Assembly (NCBI GenBank): GCA_024275135.1
Contig: JAJRZS010000067.1
Coordinates: 1 to 64,000 of the forward strand
Origin: Planctomycetota bacterium
GTDB taxonomy: Bacteria > Planctomycetota > UBA1135
Direction: 5' to 3'
Length of the DNA stretch: 64,000 nucleotides
Positions 35,040-43,729 of this stretch are shown here, in pieces. The position numbers were made by a program, and so were the translations under genes. Position 1 is the first letter of the stretch. Every line of letters starts with the position of its first letter. The notes beneath the pieces are model-generated. The model had not been told where the DNA came from. It saw nothing but the letters and a program-made list of their open reading frames with translations, and ran no database searches.

Positions 35040-36233
35040 TTATTTCCCTTTGCTGCTGACGCCCGTTACTGGGCCAAGCACACGGGTTTTGCGCTCACTA
35101 CCGGTCATTGGGCCAAACAGCTTGCGGTTCATTTGCATGGTGATGGCAACATTTTGTCCTTCCGGCGCCGGCACGGGCGTCGGGCTGAGGTTGCCGCCTC
35201 ATGACTCGCAGAATTTGCCAGACCAGATTTCCTTCCCCGTTTCCTTGTCGGTGACAACGATGGAGGGTGATTTGCCGCCAGGAAAGAAATCGTAATACTC
35301 CTCGTCGGCATTGCCGTAGAAGGTGGGAAGGTTGACAGTAACCTGCTCTTTGCTGTTGCGGAAGTAATCGAACTCCATGCGCAATGGGCCACCCCACTTC
35401 ACCACTTTTTCCTGATTGGCTTTGACGGTGACTCCACGCATGAAACCGCGACGAATCCAAACGCGTTCCGAGCCTTTCTCGGCGAATCCACGCACGAACT
35501 TGTATTCCATGGCTGGCACGAGCAGGCCGTTTTTGGCGTTGGCCAAATCAAAGGAAACCTTACCGTCTTTAGAGGAGAACACGGCTTGCAGGAGTTTGCC
35601 TTTCGACCGATAGCCAGCCAAAGCATTAAGCGTGCCTGCATCCCCCTCATAGGGAGTGAGGCTCATTTGGTTGCCTGCTTCATTAACATCGAGCAGGAAC
35701 AACTGGCCTTTTAGATTGACGATACGCGACAAGTAGGATGCGGCTTTCGTCTTGCCTACAATCATGGCATCGGTCCCAATCTCGTTCCACACCCCGTTGT
35801 TGTTTTGATCAATGAGAGTGATGGGGACACCATGAATTTTGCCAGTCATGATGCCGCTAGAGGCATACTGCCAATCATCCTGTTCTTTGCGAACACGGAT
35901 GGCGTACTGAAAGACACGGCCATCTTTATCCTTTGCCTTAAGAACAGCGAAGCCGCCTTGGCCCTTGATTTTGTCATCGGGTTTGCCGTTACCATCGGTA
36001 TCGACCTCCAGGGAGTAGGCGGAATTCTTCACGACAAAGCCTTCGCCACCGGCATGCGCAATCGGGATATGGAAGGCGATGGTTGACCAAGTTTCTTCGG
36101 GAAGAAGGGTGTCCCACTTCTTAACAGATTTGAACTTGAGGTTGGCTGATTCCTGCTGCGGTGTGGCGGCACAAATTGTGGAGAAACCGACTGCAGCAAG
36201 GAGGCCCAGGCAAACTTGGGAAAGTGTATTCAT
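35040..36233 (-). CDS. Secreted protein read through an in-frame TGA: putative selenoprotein with CxxU
   Basis: 397 codons from ATG 36233 to TAA 35040, with an in-frame TGA at 35201-35199 (codon 345). Conventional calling would stop there at 344 residues. The TGA is in FCES-[TGA]-GGNLSPTPVP, a CxxU redox-type motif. The 52 codons after it are coding-like, including a GPMTG/GPVTG repeat, and end just before a shared terminator. A hairpin fitting the bacterial SECIS rule follows the TGA. The N-terminus is a signal peptide (MNTLSQVCLGLLAAVGFSTICA); the body has two calcium-loop-like stretches (DTDGNGKPDD, DQNNNGVWNE). I do not know the family. Expected location is periplasm or envelope. Standalone confidence in the CDS is high; recoding is an inference. 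Confidence 0.8.
35162..35183 (-). promoter_or_regulatory. Candidate bSECIS hairpin of the CESU protein
   Basis: On the minus strand CCGACGCC pairs with GGCGCCGG (seven pairs, one A-C mismatch) around the six-base loop CGTGCC. The apical loop begins 23 bases after the TGA and has G at its second position followed by U. The general bacterial SECIS model asks for an apical loop 16-37 bases after UGA with a G among its first two bases. Confidence 0.6.
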
Positions 36234-36260
36234 GCTAATTGGGGGTGGGTGAAAAGGCAC

Positions 36261-36800
36261 CTACTCCCCCAAGATAGCCGAAAATTGCCTCGAGAAGGAA
36301 GGATTTTGCCCTGACAAATCAGGGGAAAGGGCCCTCTGGGGGTGTTTGGCGTCAAAACTGAGGCTGCGCGGCTTGTGATTTCCGAGTTGGAGGCGAACGG
36401 TGTTCATGTATTTGTGGTGGAGATTGGCAAGGACATCGTTGTAGAGGGTTTTGTCTTGCCACTTTCCGTCTACATCGAGTTGGAAATAGAGCCAGGCATC
36501 GCGCAGCTCGATTTCTTTGCCAACCCAAAGCAATGGAACTTGCTTGCCCTCGGCGTCCAGCAGCTGGAAATGCCGGTTGCAGTAGTCTTCCAGCAATGGA
36601 TCCAGGTTCTTTTCTTGATCCAGTCGAATGAGGCGTTTCAAGTCTTTGCTGAGTGTGGCCTCTAAATCCCGCGGTGTGCAATGAAGGGCGACTTCCAAGT
36701 ATCCACTATCGGCATTGAAGCTAACTTCGGCAATGGTAGTGAGGAGATGATGCCAACCCAAAAGTGGTAGCACAAAAAGCAGAAGGAGTGCGTGTTTCAT
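36261..36800 (-). CDS. DUF6702-like secreted protein
   Basis: 179 residues. Signal peptide (MKHALLLLFVLPLLGWH) and a beta-rich domain: FHLLTTIAEVSFNADSGYLEV-type opening (HHLLTTIAEVSFN), then ALHCTPRDLEATLSK and TLYNDVLANLHHKYMNTVRL. The pattern resembles the DUF6702 family, often found next to M1 peptidases; that family call is from memory. Its ATG overlaps the TGA of the M1 peptidase gene, and it is followed 27 bases later by the candidate selenoprotein gene. Confidence 0.65.
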   Translation of the reverse strand: MKHALLLLFVLPLLGWHHLLTTIAEVSFNADSGYLEVALHCTPRDLEATLSKDLKRLIRLDQEKNLDPLLEDYCNRHFQLLDAEGKQVPLLWVGKEIELRDAWLYFQLDVDGKWQDKTLYNDVLANLHHKYMNTVRLQLGNHKPRSLSFDAKHPQRALSPDLSGQNPSFSRQFSAILGE

Positions 36801-39157
36801 GATTGGGAATTTGCCTCTTGCATGGGGTTGGTTTTCGCGTTTTTCTTTTGTTGAAACAGTTCAAAGCGTGTTGGCGGCTTGATGTCGGGTGGCCAGTTGT
36901 TGTTCGATATGTCGCAGTCCGCAGTCTCCTGGCGCGGGTCAATACGAATTTTCCTAACAGGGCGTTCCGTCAAGACTAAAGTTTTCACTTGCTCGCTGTT
37001 TTTGCGCCAGATTTCAGCAGGGATTCTGCGCATTTCGTGGCTACCATCTTCGTATTCCAAATCGATGAGTACAGGCATAACCAAGCCACCCAAGTTGTTG
37101 ATGGTGAGGATGTAAAACTGCCAGGGGGCTTCCAATTGTTCCCGCTGCCAATCATCCAAACTTTCCAACAACTTCAGATATTCTTTTTGTTGTTGGCTGG
37201 TGGTGGTAAGAGGATCGTATGTATCATAAAAATCCTTGAGCTCGGGGTAGGCGTCGACACGTTTGGGCAAAGGCGTGTTGCGCTCATGTTGCAGTGATTC
37301 CAGTTGAGCATCGCGTCGCTCTCGCAAGATGTTATTTTCGTAATCGGGATCGAGGGTGCTTAGCTGATACCAATCCACTTGTGCAAGCTCAAAGTCCACG
37401 TGATCGGTGGTGTAGAACCAGCCACGCCAGAACCAGTCGAGATCCACCGCACTGGCATCTTCCATCGTGCGGAAAAAATCGGCAGGTTGTGGATGCTTGA
37501 ATTTCCAACGCCGGGCATATTCGGCGAAAGCAAAGTCGAACAGATCACGCCCCATGATGGTTTCGCGCAGGATGTTGAGAGCGGTCATCGGTTTGCCGTA
37601 AGCATTGTTGCCAAAACTTAGCAAGGATTCGGAGTTGGTCATAATGGGCACTTGCTCCTCCGACAGCATGTAACTGGTGATTTGGGATGGTTCACCCCAC
37701 CAACCTTTGTAGTGCTCATCCCATTCCACCTCGGCCAGGTGCTGGACGAAAGTGTTGAGCCCTTCATCCATCCAGGTCCATTGCCTCTCATCGCTATTCA
37801 CAATCATGGGGAAAAAGTTGTGGCCTACCTCATGGATGATGACTCCAATCAAAGCGTATTTGGTGCGCTCGGAATAAGTGCCGTCTGGCTCAGGGCGCGG
37901 GCCGTTAAAGCAAATCATCGGATACTCCATGCCACCGACGGGGCCGTTGACCGAGATGGCAGTGGGGTAGGGAAACTCGAAGGTGTAGCGGGAATAAACC
38001 TGTAGGGTATGGACGACGGCATGGGTGCTGAATTTGCTCCACATCGGTTCGGCCTCCTTCGGCCAAAACGACATCGCTGCCACCTTATGGCCCTCTCCCG
38101 TTTGTGGGTCGCCCGAAAAAATACCCCAACAATCCCACAAGAACTTGCGAGAGCTGGCCCAGGCAAAATCGCGTACATGCTGGGCTTGAAAATGCCAAGT
38201 TTTAACGCCGTCAGCAGGGGAAGCTTCGTTGGCCTTGGCCTCTTCCAAGGTAATAATCATGGTGGGGCCGTCTTGCCCAAGTTCCATGGCCTTGGCCAAT
38301 CGGTTTCTTTGCACCTTCGTGAGCACTTCTTCCGGATTTTGCAAGACGCCTGTGGCTGCCACCACATGATCGGCAGGGACGGTGATTTGCACGTCAAAAT
38401 CCCCGAACTCGAGGGCAAATTCCCCACTACCCAGAAAAACTTTGTTTTGCCATCCGTTGACGTCGTCGTAAACAGCGAGGCGCGGATACCAATGCGCCAT
38501 TTCAAATATCCAGTTGCCGTCTTCGGGAAAAAACTCGGCTCCGGTGCGTGCGCCCACCTGTGAGGAATCGTTCACCTGAAAGGACCATTGAATCTCAAAC
38601 TCAAACTGGCCACCTGGGGGCAAGGGTCGCGGCAAATCCACCCGCATCATGGTGTCGTTGACGACGGTATGCAGCTCCTGGCCCTGGTGGCGTACCCAGC
38701 CAATGTGGAGTCCACCATCAAAGCTGTCGCGGATGAGCCGACGGTGCAAACTTTTAAAGCTCATGCCGGAGCTTAAATCGGGGGCGCCGGCGATGCGATT
38801 GCCTATGGACGAGGGGCGCATACGGTTGTTGTCGAGCTGTACCCACAAATAACGCAGGGAGTCTGGGGAGTGGTTGTGGTAGCGAATCTGCTCCAGCCCG
38901 GTGATTTGTCGATGCTCTTCCTCTAGCTCTACCTGAATCGTGTAATCCACTTTTTGCTGCCAATAGGCATGACCCGGGGCACCAGAAGCGGTCCGCGTGG
39001 CCGATGGCGTCGGCAATAGCTCCTCCAGCTGGCGGAAAGCATCGGGGCGTTTTTGTTTTTCGGGCCCTTCCTGGGCATTGGCGTGGGGTGTGAGCAGGCA
39101 AAAACAGCCGAAAAGGACGCCTCCGAGGTGGCGTAGGACGAGAGGACGGGCAGGCAT
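36797..39157 (-). CDS. M1 family zinc metallopeptidase
   Basis: 786 residues from ATG 39157. Signal peptide (MPARPLVLRHLGGVLFGCFCLLTPHANA), an N-terminal beta domain, then the gluzincin site: GGMEYPMICFNGP (exopeptidase GxMEN variant), HEVGHNFFPMIVNSDE with HExxH, and the third zinc ligand Glu in WMDEGLNTF. This subgroup is common as secreted or periplasmic aminopeptidase-like proteins in Bacteroidota and Planctomycetota. The C-terminal 230 residues lack other recognisable domains. It is translationally coupled to the DUF6702-like gene. Confidence 0.92.
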   Translation of the reverse strand: MPARPLVLRHLGGVLFGCFCLLTPHANAQEGPEKQKRPDAFRQLEELLPTPSATRTASGAPGHAYWQQKVDYTIQVELEEEHRQITGLEQIRYHNHSPDSLRYLWVQLDNNRMRPSSIGNRIAGAPDLSSGMSFKSLHRRLIRDSFDGGLHIGWVRHQGQELHTVVNDTMMRVDLPRPLPPGGQFEFEIQWSFQVNDSSQVGARTGAEFFPEDGNWIFEMAHWYPRLAVYDDVNGWQNKVFLGSGEFALEFGDFDVQITVPADHVVAATGVLQNPEEVLTKVQRNRLAKAMELGQDGPTMIITLEEAKANEASPADGVKTWHFQAQHVRDFAWASSRKFLWDCWGIFSGDPQTGEGHKVAAMSFWPKEAEPMWSKFSTHAVVHTLQVYSRYTFEFPYPTAISVNGPVGGMEYPMICFNGPRPEPDGTYSERTKYALIGVIIHEVGHNFFPMIVNSDERQWTWMDEGLNTFVQHLAEVEWDEHYKGWWGEPSQITSYMLSEEQVPIMTNSESLLSFGNNAYGKPMTALNILRETIMGRDLFDFAFAEYARRWKFKHPQPADFFRTMEDASAVDLDWFWRGWFYTTDHVDFELAQVDWYQLSTLDPDYENNILRERRDAQLESLQHERNTPLPKRVDAYPELKDFYDTYDPLTTTSQQQKEYLKLLESLDDWQREQLEAPWQFYILTINNLGGLVMPVLIDLEYEDGSHEMRRIPAEIWRKNSEQVKTLVLTERPVRKIRIDPRQETADCDISNNNWPPDIKPPTRFELFQQKKNAKTNPMQEANSQS

Positions 39158-39250
39158 GGCCGCTGATTCTAGGAAATTTGGGCAATTTAGGGCGATTTTG
39201 AAAAAAGCCGGAAAAAGTTGCCGGAAAAATCTCTTTGGTGGCAACTACTC

Positions 39251-39404
39251 ATGATCACTGGATCGGAAGACCGAGTGACCTTTTCAGGAATCCTGTCTAT
39301 TGGTTTGCTGGGGAGCAGGAGTTAGGAGGTAGCTCTTGCCCCCCGGCGCCTTCCTGATCAAACCCCCACCTGGCTACCTGTTTTGGCAGGTGGCCAGTTT
39401 TTTT
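39251..39404 (+). ncRNA. Putative structured small RNA or attenuated leader
   Basis: A 278-base gap holds several nested stems ending in a strong terminator with no plus-strand gene before it. Visible pairings: CAC/GTG plus TCGG/CCGA (39256-39277); an outer stem TCAGGAA (39284-39290) with TTCCTGA (39351-39357); inside it GGGG (39310) with CCCC and CAGGAG (39316-39321) with CTCTTG (39333-39338). It matches no RNA family I recognise (not SRP RNA, tmRNA or RNase P). It is either a free small RNA or a cis-acting leader of the gene at 39436. Confidence 0.5.
39370..39404 (+). terminator. Intrinsic terminator in the leader of the 39436 gene
   Basis: CTGGCTACCTG (39370-39380) pairs over 11 positions, one of them G-U, with CAGGTGGCCAG (39387-39397) around a TTTTGG loop and is followed by seven T. 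It lies 31 bases before the next start codon. Confidence 0.9.
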
Positions 39405-39435
39405 CCCCAGCCTCATCGGCTAAGGTACAGACACC

Positions 39436-40125
39436 TTGGCTTCTCTCCGCTTCTTGCCCATGCTTGTGCTTGGTTCCGTCAGTGGGGCGGCGGTTTTTTT
39501 GATGCTGCATGGCGCATTTGGTGACGATCCGGCCCTCACCGAACGCATTGCCAGTTTAGAGCAGCAATTGTCGGCCAAAGATTTGCAAATTAGCTTTTTG
39601 CGTGAGCGCCGCCGCGTGGCCCGACTCACGGTACTGGATCAAGTGGAAGACGCGACTCGGCCAGGTGGCAAGCAAACGCGGGTCTTATTTCAGGAGTTAG
39701 ATTCTCAAGGCCAACCCTATAACGAGGGCCAAAGTTTTACTTTTGATGGAGATCTGCTTTATATCGATGCTTTGGTCATCCAGTTTGATGACCAGTTTGT
39801 GGCTGCCAACGACTTATTGCGCGGTAGCAGTTTGCTTTTGTTTCGGCGGTTATTTGGGGAATACCAAAATCCTGCCGACGGTTTTGTTCTAGATCCTGTT
39901 GGCCAGACACCCGTTCCCTATGCTGCCGACGGCACGGTTTCTGCCTTTCATCGCGATCTTTGGCAGCATTTTTGGGATTATGCGCAAAATCCTGCCGTGG
40001 TGCGCGAAGCGGGGGTGCGGGCCATGCATGGAGAGGCCCCTTTCTTAAAGTTGGCAGCTGGCCAGGTTTACGAGATGGAATTGCGAACTAGTGGCGGGTT
40101 GAGTTTGCGCCCCGTAACTCCTTGA
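39436..40125 (+). CDS. Hypothetical membrane-anchored coiled-coil protein
   Basis: 229 residues from a TTG preceded at good distance by AAGG; ATG 39460 is the alternative. One N-terminal membrane anchor (FLPMLVLGSVSGAAVFLML), a short coiled coil (ALTERIASLEQQLSAKDLQI), then a mixed domain of about 170 residues (VEDATRPGGKQTRVLFQELD through LRTSGGLSLRPVTP). The protein has the outline of periplasmic proteins anchored at the inner membrane. I do not recognise the family. It is preceded by the structured RNA and terminator and so may be under attenuation. Confidence 0.65.
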   Translation: MASLRFLPMLVLGSVSGAAVFLMLHGAFGDDPALTERIASLEQQLSAKDLQISFLRERRRVARLTVLDQVEDATRPGGKQTRVLFQELDSQGQPYNEGQSFTFDGDLLYIDALVIQFDDQFVAANDLLRGSSLLLFRRLFGEYQNPADGFVLDPVGQTPVPYAADGTVSAFHRDLWQHFWDYAQNPAVVREAGVRAMHGEAPFLKLAAGQVYEMELRTSGGLSLRPVTP

Positions 40126-40158
40126 AACTTTCTCCCCTTTTTGGACCCTAAAAAAACA

Positions 40159-40542
40159 ATGAAATACATCCTCACCTCCTCCAAAGAACCTGCCCAATTG
40201 GTAGAAGACCTGCAAGCAGCTGTGACTGCGCGGAAATTTGGGGTTCTGCATATCCACGACCTCAAGGGAACCCTGAATAGCAAGGGCTTTGATTTTGCCC
40301 ATCCCTGCTGGGTGCTGGAAGTTTGTCAGCCTGGCCATGCTTTCCATGTTCTGACTGAAGATTTGGAGATGAACCTGGCTCTGCCTTGCCGGATTTCGGT
40401 GTGGCAAGAAGACGGCCAAACCAAGCTAGGCATGCTGCTGCCAACCAAACTCTTGGGCGTGCTCTCCGACTCTCCCACACTTGCTCAAATTGCAGTGGAA
40501 GTGGAAGAGGCAATGAAAGCGATGCTAGAGGAAGCGCGGTAG
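40159..40542 (+). CDS. DUF302 family protein
   Basis: 127 residues from ATG 40159. The DUF302 fold is recognisable: KYILTSSKEPAQLVEDLQAAVTA, FGVLHIHDLKGTLNSKG, VLEVCQPGHAFHVLTEDLEMNLALPCRISVW (a Cys-Pro pair near the centre) and a final helix. DUF302 proteins are small soluble proteins of unclear function, sometimes linked to redox or sulfur metabolism. It follows the preceding gene by 33 bases and faces the Rrf2 gene with a three-base gap. Confidence 0.85.
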   Translation: MKYILTSSKEPAQLVEDLQAAVTARKFGVLHIHDLKGTLNSKGFDFAHPCWVLEVCQPGHAFHVLTEDLEMNLALPCRISVWQEDGQTKLGMLLPTKLLGVLSDSPTLAQIAVEVEEAMKAMLEEAR

Positions 40543-40545
40543 GGT

Positions 40546-41049
40546 TTAGGGGAATCCTTTGCGCTTGTAGGGTGCCCGATAGGTTTCCCGGTGGTGATGC
40601 TCTTGCACGTCTTCGGGGCGCGTGGGCTTTAAGCCTTTCTCCTGCGCGGCAACTCGGAAATCCTCAAAGGTGGTTTCGTAGAGGATGTGGTTGATGGCGT
40701 CCTGCACCCGGCATAGTTTTTCGTGCAAGGCGCAGTTGATGCCCACACCGCAGACGCCACCTCCAAATGGGCAGAGATCGCTGTCTTCCTCTCGTTCAAA
40801 CAAACGGAAGACATCGAAGATTTTGATCTCGGAGGGGGGTTTGGCGAGGGTGAATCCGCCCCCAGGGCCACGCGAGCCTTTTACTAGGCCCGCCTGGGAG
40901 AGAGTGGTGAGCACCTTGCCGACGAAGGGTTTCAACAAGCCTCGGTCCTGGGCAATGTCTTGTGCAGACAGCCGAGTTTCCCCTCCGTCGTAAACCTCAG
41001 CGAGGCGAGACAGGGCGGCGATACCACATTCGGTTGCTTTTCCGTACAT
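40546..41049 (-). CDS. Rrf2-family regulator with cysteine cluster
   Basis: 167 residues. N-terminal winged helix (TECGIAALSRLAEVYDGGET, LSAQDIAQDRGLLKPFVGKVL, LVKGSRGPGGGFTLAKPP) and a C-terminal loop with four cysteines, CPFGGGVCGVGINCALHEKLC, which in IscR/NsrR-type Rrf2 proteins ligates an Fe-S cluster. It is probably an iron-sulfur or nitrosative stress sensor. A GGTCGTTT/AAACGACC inverted repeat lies immediately upstream and could be its own operator. Confidence 0.9.
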   Translation of the reverse strand: MYGKATECGIAALSRLAEVYDGGETRLSAQDIAQDRGLLKPFVGKVLTTLSQAGLVKGSRGPGGGFTLAKPPSEIKIFDVFRLFEREEDSDLCPFGGGVCGVGINCALHEKLCRVQDAINHILYETTFEDFRVAAQEKGLKPTRPEDVQEHHHRETYRAPYKRKGFP

Positions 41050-41052
41050 TTC

Positions 41053-41089
41053 GGTCGTTTATTCGCGACTAGTGTAAAGGAAAACGACC
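41053..41089. promoter_or_regulatory. Inverted repeat GGTCGTTT / AAACGACC before the Rrf2 gene
   Basis: GGTCGTTT (41053-41060) and AAACGACC (41082-41089) are exact reverse complements with a 21-base spacer, three bases upstream of the Rrf2 start codon. The position suits an autoregulatory operator across the promoter. Confidence 0.5.
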
Positions 41090-41137
41090 TTCCTGTCTCT
41101 ATTTTTTTATAGAATTTGAGATTTCTTGGAAAAAGGC

Positions 41138-41175
41138 AAAAAAAGCCCCTATCCCTCCAATTTGGGGGATAGGGG
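41138..41175 (-). terminator. Intrinsic terminator of the large lipoprotein gene
   Basis: CCCCTATCCC (41146-41155) pairs with GGGATAGGGG (41166-41175); on the minus strand the hairpin is followed by seven T (41144-41138). It lies 15 bases after the stop at 41191. Confidence 0.92.
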
Positions 41176-41190
41176 TAACCAATCGGGGGT

Positions 41191-43476
41191 TTACTGGATG
41201 ATTCCAGCGACAACTGCGGGCTGATCCGCAACCGTGGGGGGGGCAACGGTGGTGGGATCTACCCAACCGTTCATATTGGGCAGGGTCAAGCTGGCGGCCG
41301 CGCTGAGATCGCTTTGCAGGGCCGAGGGAATGGGGTCGGGTGAGACCTGCATGAACAGTTCCATTTCCACAGCCTTGACCACATATTCGGTACCCGTGGG
41401 ACCCATGACGGTGCCATCTTTGAGCGAGAACTGGGGATACCAGCGATCGCCGATGCCGTCACCGTCGGTGTCAGTGTCTTGGCCGGGGATGCCCCAAAGA
41501 TTGCGCTCACCACCGTAGGTCAAGAAGACCTTCTTGCCGTCGTAAGTGGAGTTGCCGTCGGCATCGTTGGCGGTGGCGTGGGTGTAGAAGAAGCTGATGG
41601 GACTATCGAACTGCACGGGCGCACCTTGGCTATCGAGCAGGGTGGTGTATTGATTCCACTCGTTGTGCCCCGTTTCGTAGATGTAGTACTCATTCAGGTT
41701 CCACATTTCCCATGAGTTTGTGATGCCCAGTGCCACTGGATCGGTGGCCGACATGGGACCACTCTGCATGCCCCACATGTAGCTGCCCAGGGTGGGAACT
41801 TCGCCCGGCAATAAGCCCACGTCGGCGCCCTGATATTGCAAGCTACGACCGTCTTTTAAGAAGGTGTATTGATAGGCAAGGGCAGGGTCGGTGACTTCGA
41901 GCATGAAGATGTCGCCGATTTCGACTTGGCTAGCGGTCATGCCTGCACGCAGGTTGTCCGTCATCGAGTAGAGAGTGAGACTGTTGCCACCGTTGAAGAT
42001 GGTGTCGTCGTTACTCACGATGGTTTGCTCGCGCACGGTCATTGCCGTTTCTCCACCGATGTAATCCAGGCTTCCGCCTAAGGCTTCCGACCAGAAGTTG
42101 TAGTACTGGAAGGGGGTGATTGCTAGATCGACGGGAACGGTCAGGGTGTTCCACTCCCAAGTAATCTGGTCGCGGATGGCAATCTCGGTAAAGGTGTCGG
42201 TAGCAGCCGTGTATTGCACGAGGTATTGGTCGCCGGTGGTCCAATCCCAGTATTCCATGGACTCTCCATCGAGATCCAGTAAGGGAACACTACGCTTGGT
42301 AATCTTCATCAAGCGGCCAGGAGCGCGCAGCACTGTGTAGCTGGCTTGGGTGCCATCAGGCAAATCACGCGTCACGGTAGTGCCGGAAGTGAGGTTTTGA
42401 GGCGTTGGACTCCAAATTCCCCAGTAATCAACCCAACCAAATTCGGTGCTGTTGCCTACGGTGTAGGAGAAGGGGAAGCCACCTTGAATGTCGACGCGTT
42501 GGCCGGCAGTGTGGCCCGGACCATCCTCGGCCCAATAAAGGTTATAGCCCCAGGTGTTGCGGACAAAATTGTTGCGATCAAGCAACTGGGTTGTGGTGCC
42601 GTCAGAACGCAAGAAGTAGTTTTGGTCATAGGCGATGGTGAAATCTTTAACCCCGCCGTTCATGAAATCAGGAACGGACATATGGGCCTTGCCCGTGGTT
42701 TGGGTTTGATCGGTTTGCACCGCAACTTTGGTGTCGCCACCCATCATGCCTGACACATCTTGCATAATGAAGGTAAAGCCAAGGTCTGGGCCTGCAGGAT
42801 TGGTGGTTTTCAGCGCACCTTTCATCATCATGCTGCCGTCGGCATCATTGACCATGGCGAAATCCATGGAAAAATCTCCGTAAGGGTCGGCTGCCGAAGG
42901 CTCTTTGGAGACGGAGGCACGACCGTAGATGGTGTCCTGAATCACCATATCGGGACCAAAGTTTTCCTCTTGGCTGATCCAAAAGCGAACGATTTGCGGT
43001 GCGGTGGTTGAGGCCCGAGTGCTTTTCAAAATCCATGGCTCTAAAACCGTGGCGTTGGCTGCACTGGATTGGCCCGAATCAGCGCGCGCAGATGGGTCGC
43101 CGCCGCCGACGGCTTCCACCAAAGCCAAGTATGGCCCGGTATTCACAAAAACATCGGCCTTGGTTTGGCCGACGGAAGTCAGAATGTCGTTGATGGTGGT
43201 GAGTGGTTCCGTGGTCTGATCCCACATGTAAGCGTTTACAAGATCGGTGTTGTAGTCGCTATTCGCAGCAAAATTCACCGCGGGATTCACTGTGGCGCCG
43301 GGGGCGATGGCTGCACCGGCTGTTTGGGCGTCCACACCAACCAAATCCATGGCATCAGGCATGGATAATCCTTGGATGGCACCATTCACGGTGTCGGTGT
43401 CTGAGCCACCTCCACAAGAGGCGATGACGAAAGTAATGGAGCCTAGAAAAAGGCTCAGGCGAGAGGCTTGTTTCAT
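41191..43476 (-). CDS. Large lipoprotein of unknown function
   Basis: 761 residues. Signal MKQASRLSLFLGSITFVIASC with lipobox IASC followed by GGGSD, as in outer-membrane lipoproteins. The mature part is rich in aromatic residues and glycine with no domain I recognise; a calcium-loop-like DTDTDGDGIGDRW occurs near residue 685. It ends with a long low-structure tail. It has its own terminator. It probably sits at the cell surface or in the outer membrane. Composition and codon use look like the neighbours. Confidence 0.75.
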   Translation of the reverse strand: MKQASRLSLFLGSITFVIASCGGGSDTDTVNGAIQGLSMPDAMDLVGVDAQTAGAAIAPGATVNPAVNFAANSDYNTDLVNAYMWDQTTEPLTTINDILTSVGQTKADVFVNTGPYLALVEAVGGGDPSARADSGQSSAANATVLEPWILKSTRASTTAPQIVRFWISQEENFGPDMVIQDTIYGRASVSKEPSAADPYGDFSMDFAMVNDADGSMMMKGALKTTNPAGPDLGFTFIMQDVSGMMGGDTKVAVQTDQTQTTGKAHMSVPDFMNGGVKDFTIAYDQNYFLRSDGTTTQLLDRNNFVRNTWGYNLYWAEDGPGHTAGQRVDIQGGFPFSYTVGNSTEFGWVDYWGIWSPTPQNLTSGTTVTRDLPDGTQASYTVLRAPGRLMKITKRSVPLLDLDGESMEYWDWTTGDQYLVQYTAATDTFTEIAIRDQITWEWNTLTVPVDLAITPFQYYNFWSEALGGSLDYIGGETAMTVREQTIVSNDDTIFNGGNSLTLYSMTDNLRAGMTASQVEIGDIFMLEVTDPALAYQYTFLKDGRSLQYQGADVGLLPGEVPTLGSYMWGMQSGPMSATDPVALGITNSWEMWNLNEYYIYETGHNEWNQYTTLLDSQGAPVQFDSPISFFYTHATANDADGNSTYDGKKVFLTYGGERNLWGIPGQDTDTDGDGIGDRWYPQFSLKDGTVMGPTGTEYVVKAVEMELFMQVSPDPIPSALQSDLSAAASLTLPNMNGWVDPTTVAPPTVADQPAVVAGIIQ

Positions 43477-43519
43477 GAAAGAAGTTTCAGCGGGGGTTCA
43501 ATGGAGGGATGCTCTGGAA

Positions 43520-43729
43520 TTAGAGACCCAGAACCCCATCGGCATCCTTCCCACGAGGACTTGAAAAGAAAAGGAAATCTTTACGAGGTGCCCATTCCGC
43601 CCTGAAATAGAAAAAAACGGCGCCATAGAGGCAGAGGCCCGCCCAGAGGTAGTCCCGACGCCAGGATTCTCGCAGGTAAAAAATTGCAATGGGGACGAAG
43701 ACGAGGAGGGCGCTCGCTAACGATCCTCC
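43520..43729 (-). pseudogene. Truncated DUF486 (DMT-family) membrane protein remnant
   Basis: A 69-codon open frame without any ATG, GTG or TTG start, bounded upstream by an in-frame TAG. Its translation contains LLVFVPIAIFYLRESWRRDY and LWAGLCLYGAVFFYFRAEW, the pattern I recall for the last helix pair of DUF486 proteins, which are normally about 110 residues. The N-terminal two thirds are missing; the 3' end of the thioredoxin/HEAT gene lies at the break. I read it as a remnant left by a deletion. A GGGAGGA sits upstream, so weak expression from a rare start is not excluded. Confidence 0.45.

Noticed and set aside
39251..39404. Known riboswitch or housekeeping RNA
   Set aside because: I found no signature of SRP RNA, tmRNA, RNase P, cobalamin, TPP, SAM, glycine or c-di-GMP elements; 6S RNA is not excluded but the long closing stem is not evident.
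43498..43689. 63-codon minus-strand ORF with a standard start
   Set aside because: The neighbouring frame without a start gives a membrane-helix pattern matching DUF486; this one looks like its shadow.
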